Assembly: GCA_031841125.1 (NCBI GenBank)
Contig: CM063107.1
Location: 23,888,499-23,952,498, forward strand
Source of the DNA: Acanthococcus lagerstroemiae
Taxonomy: Eukaryota; Arthropoda; Insecta; Hemiptera; Eriococcidae
Reading direction: 5' to 3'
DNA length: 64,000 nt
A model generated the notes under the pieces. It saw only the letters and a list, made by a program, of their open reading frames with translations. It had not been told where the DNA came from and searched no databases. Of the stretch, positions 1 to 9,987 are shown piece after piece. Positions within the stretch are counted from its first letter, which is position 1, and the number at the start of each line of letters is the position of its first letter. A program made the position numbers and the translations under genes.

Positions 1-155
1 TAGCAACTCGCCAGATTTCCATTTAGGCCGGTTTTTCGGCCAGAAGGGAAGAGGGCTAAGACAGCCCTAAAACAGCCTCCCCGATGTCTTTGATGTAGTT
101 CTCGAAAGGGCGGATTCCAGGGCTCGGATTGAGAGCAAATTAGAAAAGAAGGTAA
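1..155 (+). mobile_element. SINE-A, copy 1, truncated by the window edge
   Basis: This is the 3' body of a tRNA-derived SINE seen in full at 41239-41458 and, inverted, at 4138-4337. Shared landmarks are a CGGTTTTTCGGCCAGAAGGG segment, a GGGCTAAGACAGCC segment, CCTCCCCGA, and a terminal GAGAGCAAATTA run into an A-rich tail. The tRNA-like head would lie before base 1 and is not visible, so its promoter state cannot be judged. Confidence 0.85.
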
Positions 156-1329
156 GATGAAGCACGTGCAACACCTACTGTATAATAATTGCCGTAATTG
201 GGCTCAGCTGCGGCAGAAGGATCTCTTGGAGGGGGCACAAAAAATTAAAATTTGGGTCAACAAACAACAACAAAATGCTCTTGTATCAACTTGCTGAATA
301 GTTCTTCTAAACTTTTTAGTTATCTTGGGGTAGGGAGTGCAATGAACCCCTTTATCTCCCTTTACCGTTGCGACATCACTGACTGGACCCACTGTAACAC
401 TGCAAACTTTGGAGCTATCTTGAAATTGTAAGATGAGAGAGATGTCTCACTATTCTGTTTGAGTATTATAAAAAACCCGTACATTTCCAATCCGCGTCAA
501 TATAGTTTTTTTTTATTTATTATTATTTTTTGTACATATATGTATATTATTTTGGTGTCGCCGAACTTGTTTTACAATTTCATACACCACAAGCCACACT
601 ACATGCCATCATGCGTGTCAGTAATTTTGTCGGACGAATATTCGTGTGAAAACCTGTTCGCAAAATTTAATTGGCGAATAACTGGTTGACCGCAAATCGT
701 TGCATCTTGACTTTGATTCAAGGTTTTGTTGTATGTATTTGGAATAATTGGTGCTGCACATGTAACTTTTTTGTCACTGATTCATCGAGGAATCCACCAG
801 TAATTATTCGCACCTATCTAGCCACAAGACCGTTGCGAAGGAAACTTTGGGGTGTACTGGTCGCCCTTTCGTGAAATTGTACCCAAAATGTAGACGGACA
901 TTTTTTTCGCTTTCTATAGAAAATTTCTAATTTTAGTCGGCATTTACCAATAATTCGAGAAAATCTGGAACGAGAAAAGCCATCTAGTTTGTTATTGTAG
1001 CCTTCACATTGCTGCATATTACATGCCGACTTAGTGAAAAGATGGAATCGTAGAATTTTATCAGTTATTCTGGTAATAAACAAATGAATTGTTGTTAATG
1101 ACTACTTTAACGTTTGGGTGTAAAAATATTCACTTTTGCGAATGTTCGCGGACCATTTTACTCAACTAAATCTGAAGAAATCCAAGAAGCAGAACTAGGG
1201 ACCCTGACTCCCTCTCCTACCAGTTCGTGAAGCTGAGGAGCAGTAGTATCCCTCCCCCTGTTATAACAAAAAAAAATTATAATAGTGAGATCTCGCTTAC
1301 ACGAAACGGTGTACCACAGGACAGATATC
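156..1329. other. No recognised feature
   Basis: AT-rich sequence with only short accidental reading frames on both strands. No splice-flanked coding block, RNA gene or terminal-repeat element was found. A short stretch near 280-300 (AACTTGCTGAATAGTT) recurs near 62731-62746, so a faint old repeat may be present. Confidence 0.5.
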
Positions 1330-1593
1330 TCCAGGTCAGTGCGATTTGGAGGCAAACCCAAAATAGTTTGTTTTGCTACAGAGGGAAAGCCAAATTACCA
1401 AATTTCATATCAAGGGCACTGCTGACAAAATTGAATTTGATCTACAAAATATTAAAAAAAAAAGAAGAAAACATTGAAAGCAGCATTAAATTCAAAGTTT
1501 TATTCGATGCAGCATGAAATCACCTTTTCAATGATGCCAAAATCTAATTTTCTAGAAAAATTGAATTTGCCTCCGAATCGCACTGATCCGACG
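1330..1593. mobile_element. Inverted-repeat MITE, short form (family with copy at 42565-43361)
   Basis: The two ends are inverted copies of GTCAGTGCGATTTGGAGGC (left, from about 1335) and its reverse complement with few differences (right, about 1570-1593). The interior aligns piecewise with both end regions of the longer copy at 42565-43361, in opposite orientation. This copy is therefore about 530 bp shorter in the middle. No coding capacity. The superfamily is not assigned because no clear target duplication was found. Confidence 0.7.
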
Positions 1594-1819
1594 ATGTACT
1601 GGACGCTCATTTCTCTTTAAACCAAATAAAAATAAATGGCTTATTCTCTTCCGGAAAAATTTCTATTACCCTCAGTATTGAGTCGGTTGATAGACAGAGG
1701 GATACTACTGACATGACTAAAACGTTGACTATGAGCTTGAATTTCAGCAAAAAATGTATTATCTGCATGAATTCCACTATTTATGGTTTGATGGAAATTA
1801 AGCATATTATGTATGTAAT

Positions 1820-2530
1820 GTCATCATCATCATCATCTGTCCATCGCTCATGACTGAGTGCTCGGTGACCTGCTTCCAACCGCGGCCACCATTAATTTCC
1901 AGGCCAATCGATCCTCCGCCGTTCGCATCAACTTACAGATTGTGAGTTTAGTCATTTCCTCAATCTGGTCTGTCCATCTCTTTGGCGACATCCCCCTTGA
2001 CCGTTTCCCTTCAAGTTTCCCTTGTACCACCAACTTCTCCAGGTTATCGCCATACCTCCTGGTGATATGACCGAAGTGCAATATCCGGCGGTAGCAGGTG
2101 GATGAGAGACACGTTTGTATGACCAGCTCTTGAATTATTGATGCGTTTGTCCTCATGGCTGTCCAGGGGATTCGCAGCATCCGTCGATAGACCCACATCT
2201 CCACGGCATCAATCCGTCTTCCATCGTCGGCGTTTACTGTCCATGTCTCGCAGCCATACAGGAAACATGAAGGTCTTTACTAGCTTAAGCTTTGTGCTTC
2301 TGATCACTCCTCGGTTCCTCCATATTAGTGTGAACTTGGCTGCGGCTTCGCGTGCGAGGATGATTCTTTTTTGAATTTTACTTGAATTTCCGCCCCCATT
2401 GACCTGTGTCCACCGTTGAGCCGAGGTATACAAATTGGTCCACCGTGCCGATAACTTCCAGTGCGTCTGAGGGTGCAAGTTTGTTAGCCTGGTTGACTAC
2501 CCTTATTAAAAAGGGCCACAAAATTTCCTC
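1820..2530 (-). pseudogene. LINE 3'-end remnant (C-terminal part of a reverse transcriptase ORF)
   Basis: On the minus strand three overlapping frames give consecutive parts of the region downstream of the RT domain of a non-LTR retrotransposon. About 2500-2400 reads TVDQFVYLGSTVDT (the FxYLGS block). About 2400-2209 reads a KIQKRIILAREA helix and an IWRNRGVIRSTKLKLV block. About 2204-1848 reads EMWVYRRMLRIPWT and then a GHITRRYGDN...GKLEGKRSRG segment. At least two frameshifts separate the pieces, so it is dead. The 3' end runs into a short CAT/ATG microsatellite at 1820-1837, a tail type seen in some LINE clades. No endonuclease or catalytic RT motif is present, so it is strongly 5' truncated. 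The clade cannot be fixed from this part; RTE/Jockey-like is a guess. Confidence 0.85.
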
Positions 2531-3962
2531 CCCCTGGACCCCCTCATTTTTATCGACTTGGACATTTCGGAAATATTTTACCTTGAACTTCTTCACATTA
2601 TGTTGGCTGTAACTAAGTCCTTTCAGAAATTATTAAAGGCAGAAATCTCTGGTCTGTAATATAAATAAAAGTGTATGTTTGTCTCTGCCCCTTTCGGCGG
2701 ATCCAGGGGCGTTAGAAATATGGTATCTACCCATTTTGGCCATCACCGACTCTAAATTCAAAATTACACGCAACTCTGCCCGGGGTCCCCTTTCTTCCTG
2801 TTCTGTGAGAATGTTGAGGGTGCTGATAGGAGGCGCTTGTCCTGGCAGTCATCGGTCTTCGGGGGTAGGTATGCGTTCTCCGCGGCTTCTGCCTGTGGGT
2901 CTAGGGGGCTGTTAGTTATTTATACAATAGTGAAGTTTCCGTGGACACATTTTCTGCCCACAGCGTACGCGTATACAAAACGAAGGAAACAATTCTTCAA
3001 GTTCCTAAGCTTACGCTAGTATTTTTCTTACGTAAGACAAATAATATTTTACAAAGACTACATAAAAACTTTCTCTGTATAAAGACCCATTAACGAGGAC
3101 TTCAACTATATATAGATGCATGATCATCAGTCATGCTAATATGATGCACTAATGAATAAATCTCGAATAAAGTGTTAAAACTTTATATCTTACCTTCTAT
3201 GTATGGCTCTTATTACCCACTAAATATTGACACGATGCACCTTCGACCTACGTTGAAATTATGGCCAGTAAGTGAAAGAGATGATTGAAAACAATGTAAG
3301 AGCACACACGCATACAGGAAATGATAACCTTCGTAACTAGTCTATTTTTTAACGAACTGCCCGCCAGCGTCAGCCTTAATGCAAAAAAGCAAATTTGTCA
3401 GATTTTAATCGTTTTTAGAAAACGGCGAATGTCCAGAATAATTACATTTGAATACACGCAAGTCATCAACTTTAAAATATTACGCGGCGTCACCGTACCA
3501 AATGTCTTCGATGTAACTTGTTGATGGATAGCCAAAGAAAGGACGTAGGATCTTCTCCAAAAACAGTGTCAGTCGCTGACGGTCAGATCCATAAATTTCA
3601 ATATCTTGTTATTTATTTTCATGATCGATAGAGTAGTTGTATACAGATGCGCTAAAGTCGTCACCACTGGGGTGCAAATGAAGGCATTTCCTCTGACAAC
3701 TCTGTTCGCCTCTTTGTCCAAAGAGTAAATCCATGTATACACCGCCATGTTCATGGTAAATCTATTGTTACTCTGCTTTTTTGAAATTTCTCCATCTAAA
3801 CATTTGGTTACCTGTTGCCTCTCATCAAGAGGCTGACCGCGGACTCGAGACGGGCAACTCTGTAATTTTTATTATTCGGAAATCATGATTGTTTATTGTT
3901 TAGATTTGACTTTTTTCTTTCAAACATTTTTTATCTGGAAGATTTAGAATGTAACTAAGAAA
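2531..3962. other. No recognised gene
   Basis: Nothing could be assigned. The stretch 2660-2930 is more GC-rich than its surroundings and contains ATAAATAAAAGTGTATG followed by a CGGCGGATCCAGGGGCG segment. That resembles the flank of a repeat, but no second copy was found in the window. Confidence 0.45.
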
Positions 3963-3970
3963 GACAAGAT

Positions 3971-4407
3971 CAGTGGCATAGCCAGGAGAGGGATTAGGGG
4001 AATGAATCCTCCTCCTGACATGAGAATTTTTTATATGCTGGCAGTATCACAGTAAATGCGCGAAATGAAATTTAAATTCAGATGTATAATTGAAGTTGAA
4101 AAGCACAATATACATCAATGTAAAAACGTGCAGTTCAATTTTTTTTCTGTTTTGGTCTCAACCCGTGCCCTGGAATCGGCCTTTTCGAACATTACCGCAG
4201 AGACGTCGGGGAGGCTGTTAAGGCTGTCTTAGCCCTCTTTCCTTCTGGCCGAAAACTGGCGAGTTGCTACGTGGGTTCGAACCCGGGACCTCCCGATGCC
4301 GAGACTAACGCGCTATCCACTCGGCCAACCAGACATACAGTTCATATTAGGTGTATCCCCCAAAAATGTTGCTGCCCCCCCTTGGAAAAATCCTGGCGAC
4401 GCCACTG
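3971..4407. mobile_element. hAT-type MITE, family alpha copy A, interrupted by SINE-A
   Basis: Ends are CAGTGGCATAGCCAGG (left) and CCTGGCGACGCCACTG (right), an imperfect terminal inverted repeat of the CAGNGG type typical of hAT transposons. The element is flanked by a perfect 8-bp direct repeat, GACAAGAT, at 3963-3970 and 4408-4415, which matches the hAT target-site size. Its body is the same as copy B at 49811-50061, including TATGCTGGCAGTATCACAG. The SINE at 4138-4337 sits inside it. No transposase is encoded, so mobilisation must have been in trans. Confidence 0.92.
4138..4337 (-). mobile_element. SINE-A, copy 2, nested in MITE copy A
   Basis: On the minus strand it begins with a class II tRNA-like head: an A box reading TGGCCGAGTGG and a B box reading GGGTTCGAACCC. 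The shared SINE-A body and an A-rich 3' tail follow. A 7-bp repeat CAGTTCA lies on both sides (4131-4137 and 4338-4344). The uninterrupted paralogue at about 49981-49988 carries a single CAGTTCA, so the target duplication and empty site are both visible. The head folds like a tRNA promoter, but the attached body shows it is not a tRNA gene. Confidence 0.9.
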
Positions 4408-4429
4408 GACAAGATTATGAATAATACTA

Positions 4430-4560
4430 TCGGTATGTCAATATTTTTTCAGAATTTTGAACACTATCGATGTGTTGATAGTATAGAATGGAACCATCCG
4501 AAAATATCGATAGTCATTTTAAACTATCGATAATATTTCGATATTTTTTTCTTGTTGCTC
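4430..4560. repeat. Cluster of TATCGATA-type palindromes
   Basis: Within 130 bp there are several ACTATCGAT / ATCGATAGT motifs in both orientations. A second cluster lies at 63262-63335. The core resembles the TATCGATA element known as a DREF site in flies, but the clustered inverted arrangement is more like the end of a repeat. Role unknown. Confidence 0.5.
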
Positions 4561-5659
4561 GTAGCTTCTATGTACTGGCAGGTAGTACCTATCAGCCCAG
4601 CAGCTAGCAGGGGATTTTCATCAGGGGCGTGTTCTCGTTTTCCGGTTATAATGCTGACGCGAAAAAATGGGCCTCTGGACCCCCCCCCCACCTAAAAAAG
4701 GTCCGGTAAAATAAGTGTTTTTCAAGAAAGAAAAAAACAAAACATGTATTTACCGATTCTGATTTACGTAGTGGAAACTTCCTCTGCGTACATAGAGCCA
4801 ATTTTCAACTTCACTGTAGGATCTAGTTCATTTCAGAGACAAGGCAGTCTTTGTTTTTAATTTTGAATGCTTTAAATGCTGTTAAAAATCACTTGTATGA
4901 TAAGAAAACGCGAATAATTCTGTCCATAATTAGAAATTCCTTCCACCTGATTTGTGTATATTTATTAAATTTAGGGTTGTATCATCTCAGTGGGCCGTAT
5001 GAATCAAATCGATTAATTTGTTTGAAGTGAAGAGCGTTATTGGGAAGTTAATCAAAAGTACCTATGTTGGTAACTCTGCTTCTACAACTGGGGGATAATT
5101 TTACTAATTCATATAAAAAACGCGTAAAAGGAGTAATCTTTCAACGCTTTTAGCGTGTTATAAAAATTGTTTTTAAAAGAAAGTTGGTTGAGATAATTTC
5201 AGCAATAGTATTGAGCTATCAGGATGAAAAAGAATTACCTCCATGGACATTTTTAAAATGAAAATATGTGAAATTGAAAATCGTGATTTTTGATATAGAA
5301 GAATAGGGAAGCTGAAATAATCCCCCAGACGTTCCCAATGTGCTGAGCGTTACTTAGTTCGTGTTAGTGTGCTAGACTAGCGCTACCTAGGCAATGTTAA
5401 CTTCCCAATAGTACGTCTCAACCTACTGACGTGAAAAAAGTGAGAATATTTTATTTTCACTTTTTGGACAGATGTCACACTTTCTATGGAAACATACATA
5501 GGCTGTCGCTAAGTAACTGAGATTAAAATTAGTACGACCCACCAACGCTACCTATCTGCGTTTCAACGCGTATGGGTATAATTTGGTTCATTAGCTATCG
5601 ATTGAGACCACGCCGAGCTTATTTAATTGAAAACTCGCTGTTCCAGACCAATTTGAAAG
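4561..5659. other. No recognised feature
   Basis: AT-rich sequence with a C-run at 4681-4692 beside a possible element border (CAGGGGCGTG near 4623). No coding block, splice-flanked exon or inverted-repeat element could be supported. Confidence 0.45.
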
Positions 5660-6050
5660 AAACCATATGCGTTGACCCCTCCAGGTTTTTTAAAGAAGGA
5701 AAAAGAGCATACGATCACAAAATTTTTTATTAATAATCATTTTCATTAAAAGTACACGAATATCTTTTTCAAAATAAGCGCCATTCATGGCTATACAGAC
5801 ATCCATTCATTCTTGCCATTTATCAAACGTGTTCGCGTATTCCGCCGCCGGTAACGAGGAGACAAACATCTGCGCCGCGGTGATGACTTCCAAAAAATCA
5901 CAATTCATCCCCACACCGTATAGTTCTGACCTCGCCCCCTGCGACTTTTGGTTATTTCCTCAACTGAAGGCAGCCTTACGCGGTCGTCTATTCAACGCGA
6001 ATCAAGAAGTCATCACCGCAGCGCAAAGTCCAGCTATAGTAGTTAACGTC
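5660..6050. pseudogene. Rearranged mariner transposase remnant (catalytic and C-terminal pieces inverted)
   Basis: On the plus strand, 5899-6030 reads PTPYSSDLAPCDFWLFPQLK and continues to EVITAAQ. This is the region around the third catalytic aspartate of mariner-type DD34D transposases. On the minus strand, 5893-5700 starts again at EVITAAQ and continues MFVSSLPAAEYANTFDKWQE, a stop, then MDVCIAMNGAYFEKD, which matches the C-terminal region of the same protein class. The two pieces share the EVITAAQ codons as an inverted repeat (5870-5893 against 6006-6028), so the C-terminal part has been inverted next to the catalytic part. No N-terminal DNA-binding domain and no terminal repeats were found. 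It is dead, and it ends about 40 bp before the composite element at 6106. Confidence 0.85.
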
Positions 6051-6154
6051 CGTGATCGTTTCTGCACTTTGACTTTCAGAGCTTATAAAAGTCTCTAGGA
6101 ATTACCTTAGGCGCCGACTTGGCTTTTTTTGGGAGGGGGACCCCTACATGAAAA

Positions 6155-7069
6155 TTCTGAGGGGGCGATGCCCCAGCTTCATGTCGCCAGCGACACATGT
6201 ATGCGGAATATGAATGAAACCAATACAAAAAAATTGTGCTTTTTTGTGTTTCCAATTGCAAAATTTGTGCTCCGTTCCTTCTGAAGTTATATCCAAAAAA
6301 AGAAAGTAGGTCAAAATGTGCCGCTGGCAACATGCAAAGGAAATTTTGAAATTTACTCCGATAGAAATGAACACCCGCTAAAAATCAATGTGCTAAATTT
6401 GTGCTTTTTTGTACCGATAATTTCGAGACCCCCAGTGCCCCCTCCCCTCTGATGGGGGCACAAAATTTTTCTCGTATTACCAAGTCGAAAGTATGCAGAA
6501 AAATTGTGCTCTAATTGTGCTTCATGTTCCCACCAGCCCCACCATTTTTGCATAAACTGCCCCCAAGTTATGACCAAAAAACTGAAAGTGGATCAATGTG
6601 CCGCTGGTGATATGCAATGAAAATAATGAAATTAATTCCTATTAAACTGAACACAATCTAAAATGACTGTGCTGAAATTGTGCTTTTTTGTGCAAACAAT
6701 TCCGATCTCCCTGTGCCCCCTCCCCGACCACCCCTGATGGGGGTACAACATTTTTCTCGAATTACCAAGTAGAAAGTATGCCGAAAAATTGTACTCTAAT
6801 TGTGCTTCATTTTCCCACCAGCCCCACCATCTTTGCACAAATTAACCCTAAGTTATGACCAAAAAACCAAGAGTGGATTAATGCGCCGCTGGCGAAATGC
6901 AATGAAAATAATGAAATTTACTCCAATGAAATGGATCACAACCTAAAATGACTGTGATGAAATTGTGCTTTTTTGTGCCGACAATATTTAATAGTTTACG
7001 CGAGGGGGAGGGGGATATTTAATATTCTCTGTGGTGTTATATTACATGATGTAGAAAAATAGTGCGATG
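6155..7069. repeat. Left arm of the foldback, three tandem ~285-bp units
   Basis: The arm is built from three successive units beginning near 6170, 6448 and 6738. Each has the order TTTTTCTCG-ATTACCAAGT, CCCACCAGCCCCACCAT, AAGTTATGACCAAAAAAC, GTGCCGCTGG and ACTGTG-TGAAATTGTGCTT. The whole arm is present in reverse complement at 8559-9690. The motif AATTGTGCTT recurs many times along it. No open frame with recognisable homology is present; the short frames are made by the repeats themselves. Confidence 0.88.
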
Positions 7070-8558
7070 TAAGCGGAAGTGGCGTCAAATAATTGTGCAC
7101 AAACTGTGCTTTGTCAAGAAAATAATTTCTGAATTTGTGCTTCAACCCCTGAGCTTGAGGGATCCATATTACTAGTATCGTGATAATACCCGATGACGAA
7201 AAATGGTTTGATGTAAGCAGAAATGGCGTCACGGCATTGTGCACAAATTGTGCTTTGTCAGGCAAACGATTTCCGAATTGCTGCTTAACCCCCCCCCCCG
7301 GCTTGAGGTGGGCGATGTTAAATCTATTTATTACCAGGGGTGTGATATTACCTGATGTTGAAAAATGCTGCGATGTAAGCCGAAATGGTGTCGAATAATT
7401 GTGCTTGAATTGTGCCCCTTCAGGCGAACAATTTTCGAATTTGTGCTTAAAGCCCTAAACTGGAGAGGGGATCCATATATTACCACTATTGTAATATTAT
7501 CCGATGACGAAAACTTGTGCTATGTAAGCGGAATCGGCGTCAAATAATTGTGCTTCTTCAGGCGAACAATTTCCGAATCAGTGTTTCAACCCCCCACCGC
7601 ACCAGGCCTGGGGCTGGCGATGTTAAATATTACCAGGGGTGTGATATTACCTGATGTTGAAAAATGATGCGACGTAAGCGGCGTCAAATAATTGTGCTTA
7701 AATTGTGTTTCTTCAGGTGAACATTTCCAAATTTGTGCTTCAAGCCCTAAACTGGGGAGGGGGTCCATTTTATCACTGTTGTGATATTACTCGATGGCGA
7801 AACGAAAAATGGTGCGATGAAAGCGCAGTCGGCGTCAAATAATTGTGCTTAAATTGAGCTTTGTCAGCCAAACAATTTCCGAATTTGTGCTTCAACCCCC
7901 ACTCCTCTTCCTCTGGCCCGGGGTAGGCGATGTTAAATATTACCAGGGGAGTGATATTACCTGTTGTTGAAAAAAAGTGCGGCGTAAGCGGAAGTGGCGT
8001 CAAACAATTGTGCTTAAATTGTGCTTCTTCAGGAAAATAATTTCCGAATTTGTGCTTCAACCCCTAAGCTGGGGAGTCCGTATTACTACTACTGTCATAT
8101 TACCCGATGACGAAAAATTGTGCGACATAAGCGGAAGAGGTGTCAAGTCATTGTGCACAAATTCTGCTTTGTCAGGCAAACAATTTCCGAATTTGTGCTT
8201 TAATCCCCCCCCCCCACCGGCTTGGGGTGGGCGATATTAAATATTTCCAGGCGTGTGATATTACCTGATGCTGGAAAATGGTGCGGTGTTAGCCGAAATG
8301 GTGTCGATATTACCTGTTGTTGAAAAAAAGTGCGGCGTAAGCGGAAGTGGCGTCAAACAATTGTGCTTAAATTGTGCTTCTTCAGGAAAACAATTTCCGA
8401 ATTTGTGCTTCAACCCGTGAGCTGGGGAGTCCGTATTACCACTATTGTGTTATTACACGATGACGAAAAATTGTGCGATATAAGCGGAAGCGGGGTCAAA
8501 TAATTGTGCTTCTTCAGGCGAACAATTTCCAAATTAGTGCTTCGAGCCCTAAACCATA
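7070..8558. repeat. Central tandem array of ~150-bp units (alternating A/B types)
   Basis: About ten head-to-tail units start with GATATTACCTGATG-type or GATATTACCCGATGACG-type sequence, near 7031, 7182, 7341, 7490, 7641, 7781, 7951, 8096, 8257, 8311 and 8450. The two start types largely alternate, giving a ~300-bp higher-order period. Each unit carries GGCGTCAAATAATTGTGCTT, then CAATTTCCGAATTTGTGCTT, and ends in a C-rich run. The unit at 8257 is a short one. At about 8555 the orientation flips into the right arm. Confidence 0.88.
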
Positions 8559-9690
8559 CATCGCACTATTTCTCAACATCAGGTAATATAACATCACAGA
8601 GAATATTAAATACCCCTCCCCCCGCGTAAGCTAAGGGGTATGAGCACAACTGTGAATATTGTCGGCACTAAAAAGCACAATTTCATCACAGTCATTTTAG
8701 GTTGTGATCCATTTTATTGAAGTAAATTTCATTATTTTCATTGCATTTCGCCAGCGGCGCATTGACCCACTCTTGGTTTTTTGGTCATAACTTGGGGGTA
8801 ATTTGTGCAAAAATTGTGGGGCTGGTGGGAAAATGAAGCACAATTAGAGAACAATTTTTCGGCATACTTTCTACTTGGTAATACGAGAAAAATGTTGTAC
8901 CCCCATCAAAATAATTATTGGTAATAAAAACTGAATAGAGAAAAATCGATTAATTAAATTAATATTAAAATTTCCTCAAATCCATTTAATTAAAAGTTTT
9001 CCTAATATAGGAATTGAAGATAAAAATTTTGTAATAACTATTATTGCTCAGTAAGATATTTGATTTCAAATTAATGAGTATCCTAAAAAAGAAATTATTA
9101 TAAGAGTTAAAAAATATGGTCGTGGAGGGGGCACGGAGGGGGGGGGCTCGAAATTGTTTGCACAAAAAAGCACAATTTCAGCACAGTCATTTTGGGTTGT
9201 GTTCAGCTTCATTGGAAATAATTTCATTATTTTCATTGCATGTTGCCAGCGGCACATTGACCCACCATTTTCAGTTTTTTGGTCATAACTTGGGGGCAGT
9301 TTGTGCAAAAATGGTGGGGCTGGTGGGAACAAAAAGCACAATTAGAGCACAATTTTTCTGCGTAATTTCGACTTGGTAATACGAGAAAAATTTTGTGCTC
9401 CCATCAGGGGGGAGAAGGGAGGGGCCACTGGGGTCTCGAAATTGTCGGCACAAAAAAGCACAAATTTAGCTCATTGATTTTAGCGGGTGTTCATTTCCAT
9501 CGGAGTAAATTTCAAAATTTCCTTTGTATGTCGCCGGCTGCACATTGACCTATTTTCTTTTTTTGGCTATAACTTCAGAAGGAATGAAGCACAAATTCTG
9601 CAATTGGAAGCACGAAAAAGCACATTTTTTCTGTATTCGTTTCATTCATATTCCGCATACATGTGCCGCTGGCGACATCGAGCTCGACCC
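8559..9690. repeat. Right arm of the foldback, inverted relative to 6155-7069, with a NUMT inside
   Basis: This is the reverse complement of the left arm. The inner border at 8559-8612 pairs with 7019-7069, and the outer border at about 9648-9690 pairs with about 6155-6206. Without the 210-bp NUMT at 8908-9117 the arm is about 922 bp, against 915 bp on the left. The arms have diverged by substitutions and small indels, so they are not freshly copied. Confidence 0.88.
8908..9117 (-). pseudogene. CYTB (NUMT): NUMT: nuclear copy of a mitochondrial cytochrome b fragment
   Basis: The minus strand carries about 69 codons that are open only with the invertebrate mitochondrial code (TGA as Trp, ATA as Met). 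The reading includes FLGYSLIWNQMSYW, VITKFLSSIPMLG, KWIWGNF and NRFFSIQFLLP. These line up with the cytochrome b core around GQMSFWG, VITNL, WVWGGF and RFFxFHFLLPF. All three TGA codons fall where cytochrome b has tryptophan. The position of the axial haem ligand His in FHF is CAG (Gln) here, one base from His, which may be a change after transfer. The sequence is far more AT-rich than the arms around it. It separates CCCCCATC from GGTCGTGGAGGGGG, which are nearly contiguous in the opposite arm near 6720-6740. The donor sequence is very derived compared with typical insect cytochrome b. Confidence 0.9.
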
Positions 9691-9987
9691 CCTCCAATAT
9701 TTCCAACTCAAAAATAGTAAAGGGTGCGGTTTTTCTTAAAAATAAACTGCAAATATCCGCCGGTGTATTCCAGAATCTAAGAAAATGAATTGTTTTAAAT
9801 TATTTAAAATATAGTAAAATATGATAAGTAATAATGAGAAGATTGTAATTGGCATCAAAATAGATGGAAGACGACCATCCGAATTTTCAAAGAGGGGAAT
9901 TTTCGACCGCTCCTAAGAACCGTTATAATTTTGATTCTGCTCCCCCCCCCCCAATATTTTCCATAAGTCGGTGCCTATGAGAATTAC

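Larger units (their letters stand above)
6106..9979. mobile_element. Composite hAT-like element enclosing a long foldback structure
   Basis: The left end reads CTTAGGCGCCGACTTGGC. The right end, reverse complemented, reads CATAGGCACCGACTTATGG. They are flanked by GGAATTAC (6098-6105) and AGAATTAC (9980-9987), a 7/8 match at hAT-type spacing. A 278-bp relative at 36640-36917 has the same ends, and its right ~240 bp aligns to about 9692-9979 here. In the relative a G-run is followed directly by GATATTTTCAATTC. Here about 3.5 kb of inverted arms and tandem array lies between the G-run (6131-6140) and the equivalent AATATTTCCAACTC (9693 onward). Either a foldback element inserted into the MITE, or the MITE is an internal-deletion derivative. 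No transposase was found. Confidence 0.8.

Noticed and set aside
2660..2940. Possible Helitron or other element border (GGATCCAGGGGCG)
   Set aside because: No matching second end, duplication or copy found in the window.
4260..4337. tRNA gene on the minus strand
   Set aside because: Good A and B boxes, but they continue into the SINE-A body and sit between target duplications. The same holds at 41250-41306.
5787..6098. A 103-residue plus-strand gene
   Set aside because: Its first third is antisense to the inverted C-terminal mariner piece; only the middle is genuine transposase.
9066..9341. 91-codon minus frame ending in FLGYSLI
   Set aside because: It joins the repeat arm to the NUMT in the standard code; the apparent protein is a chimera of unrelated pieces.
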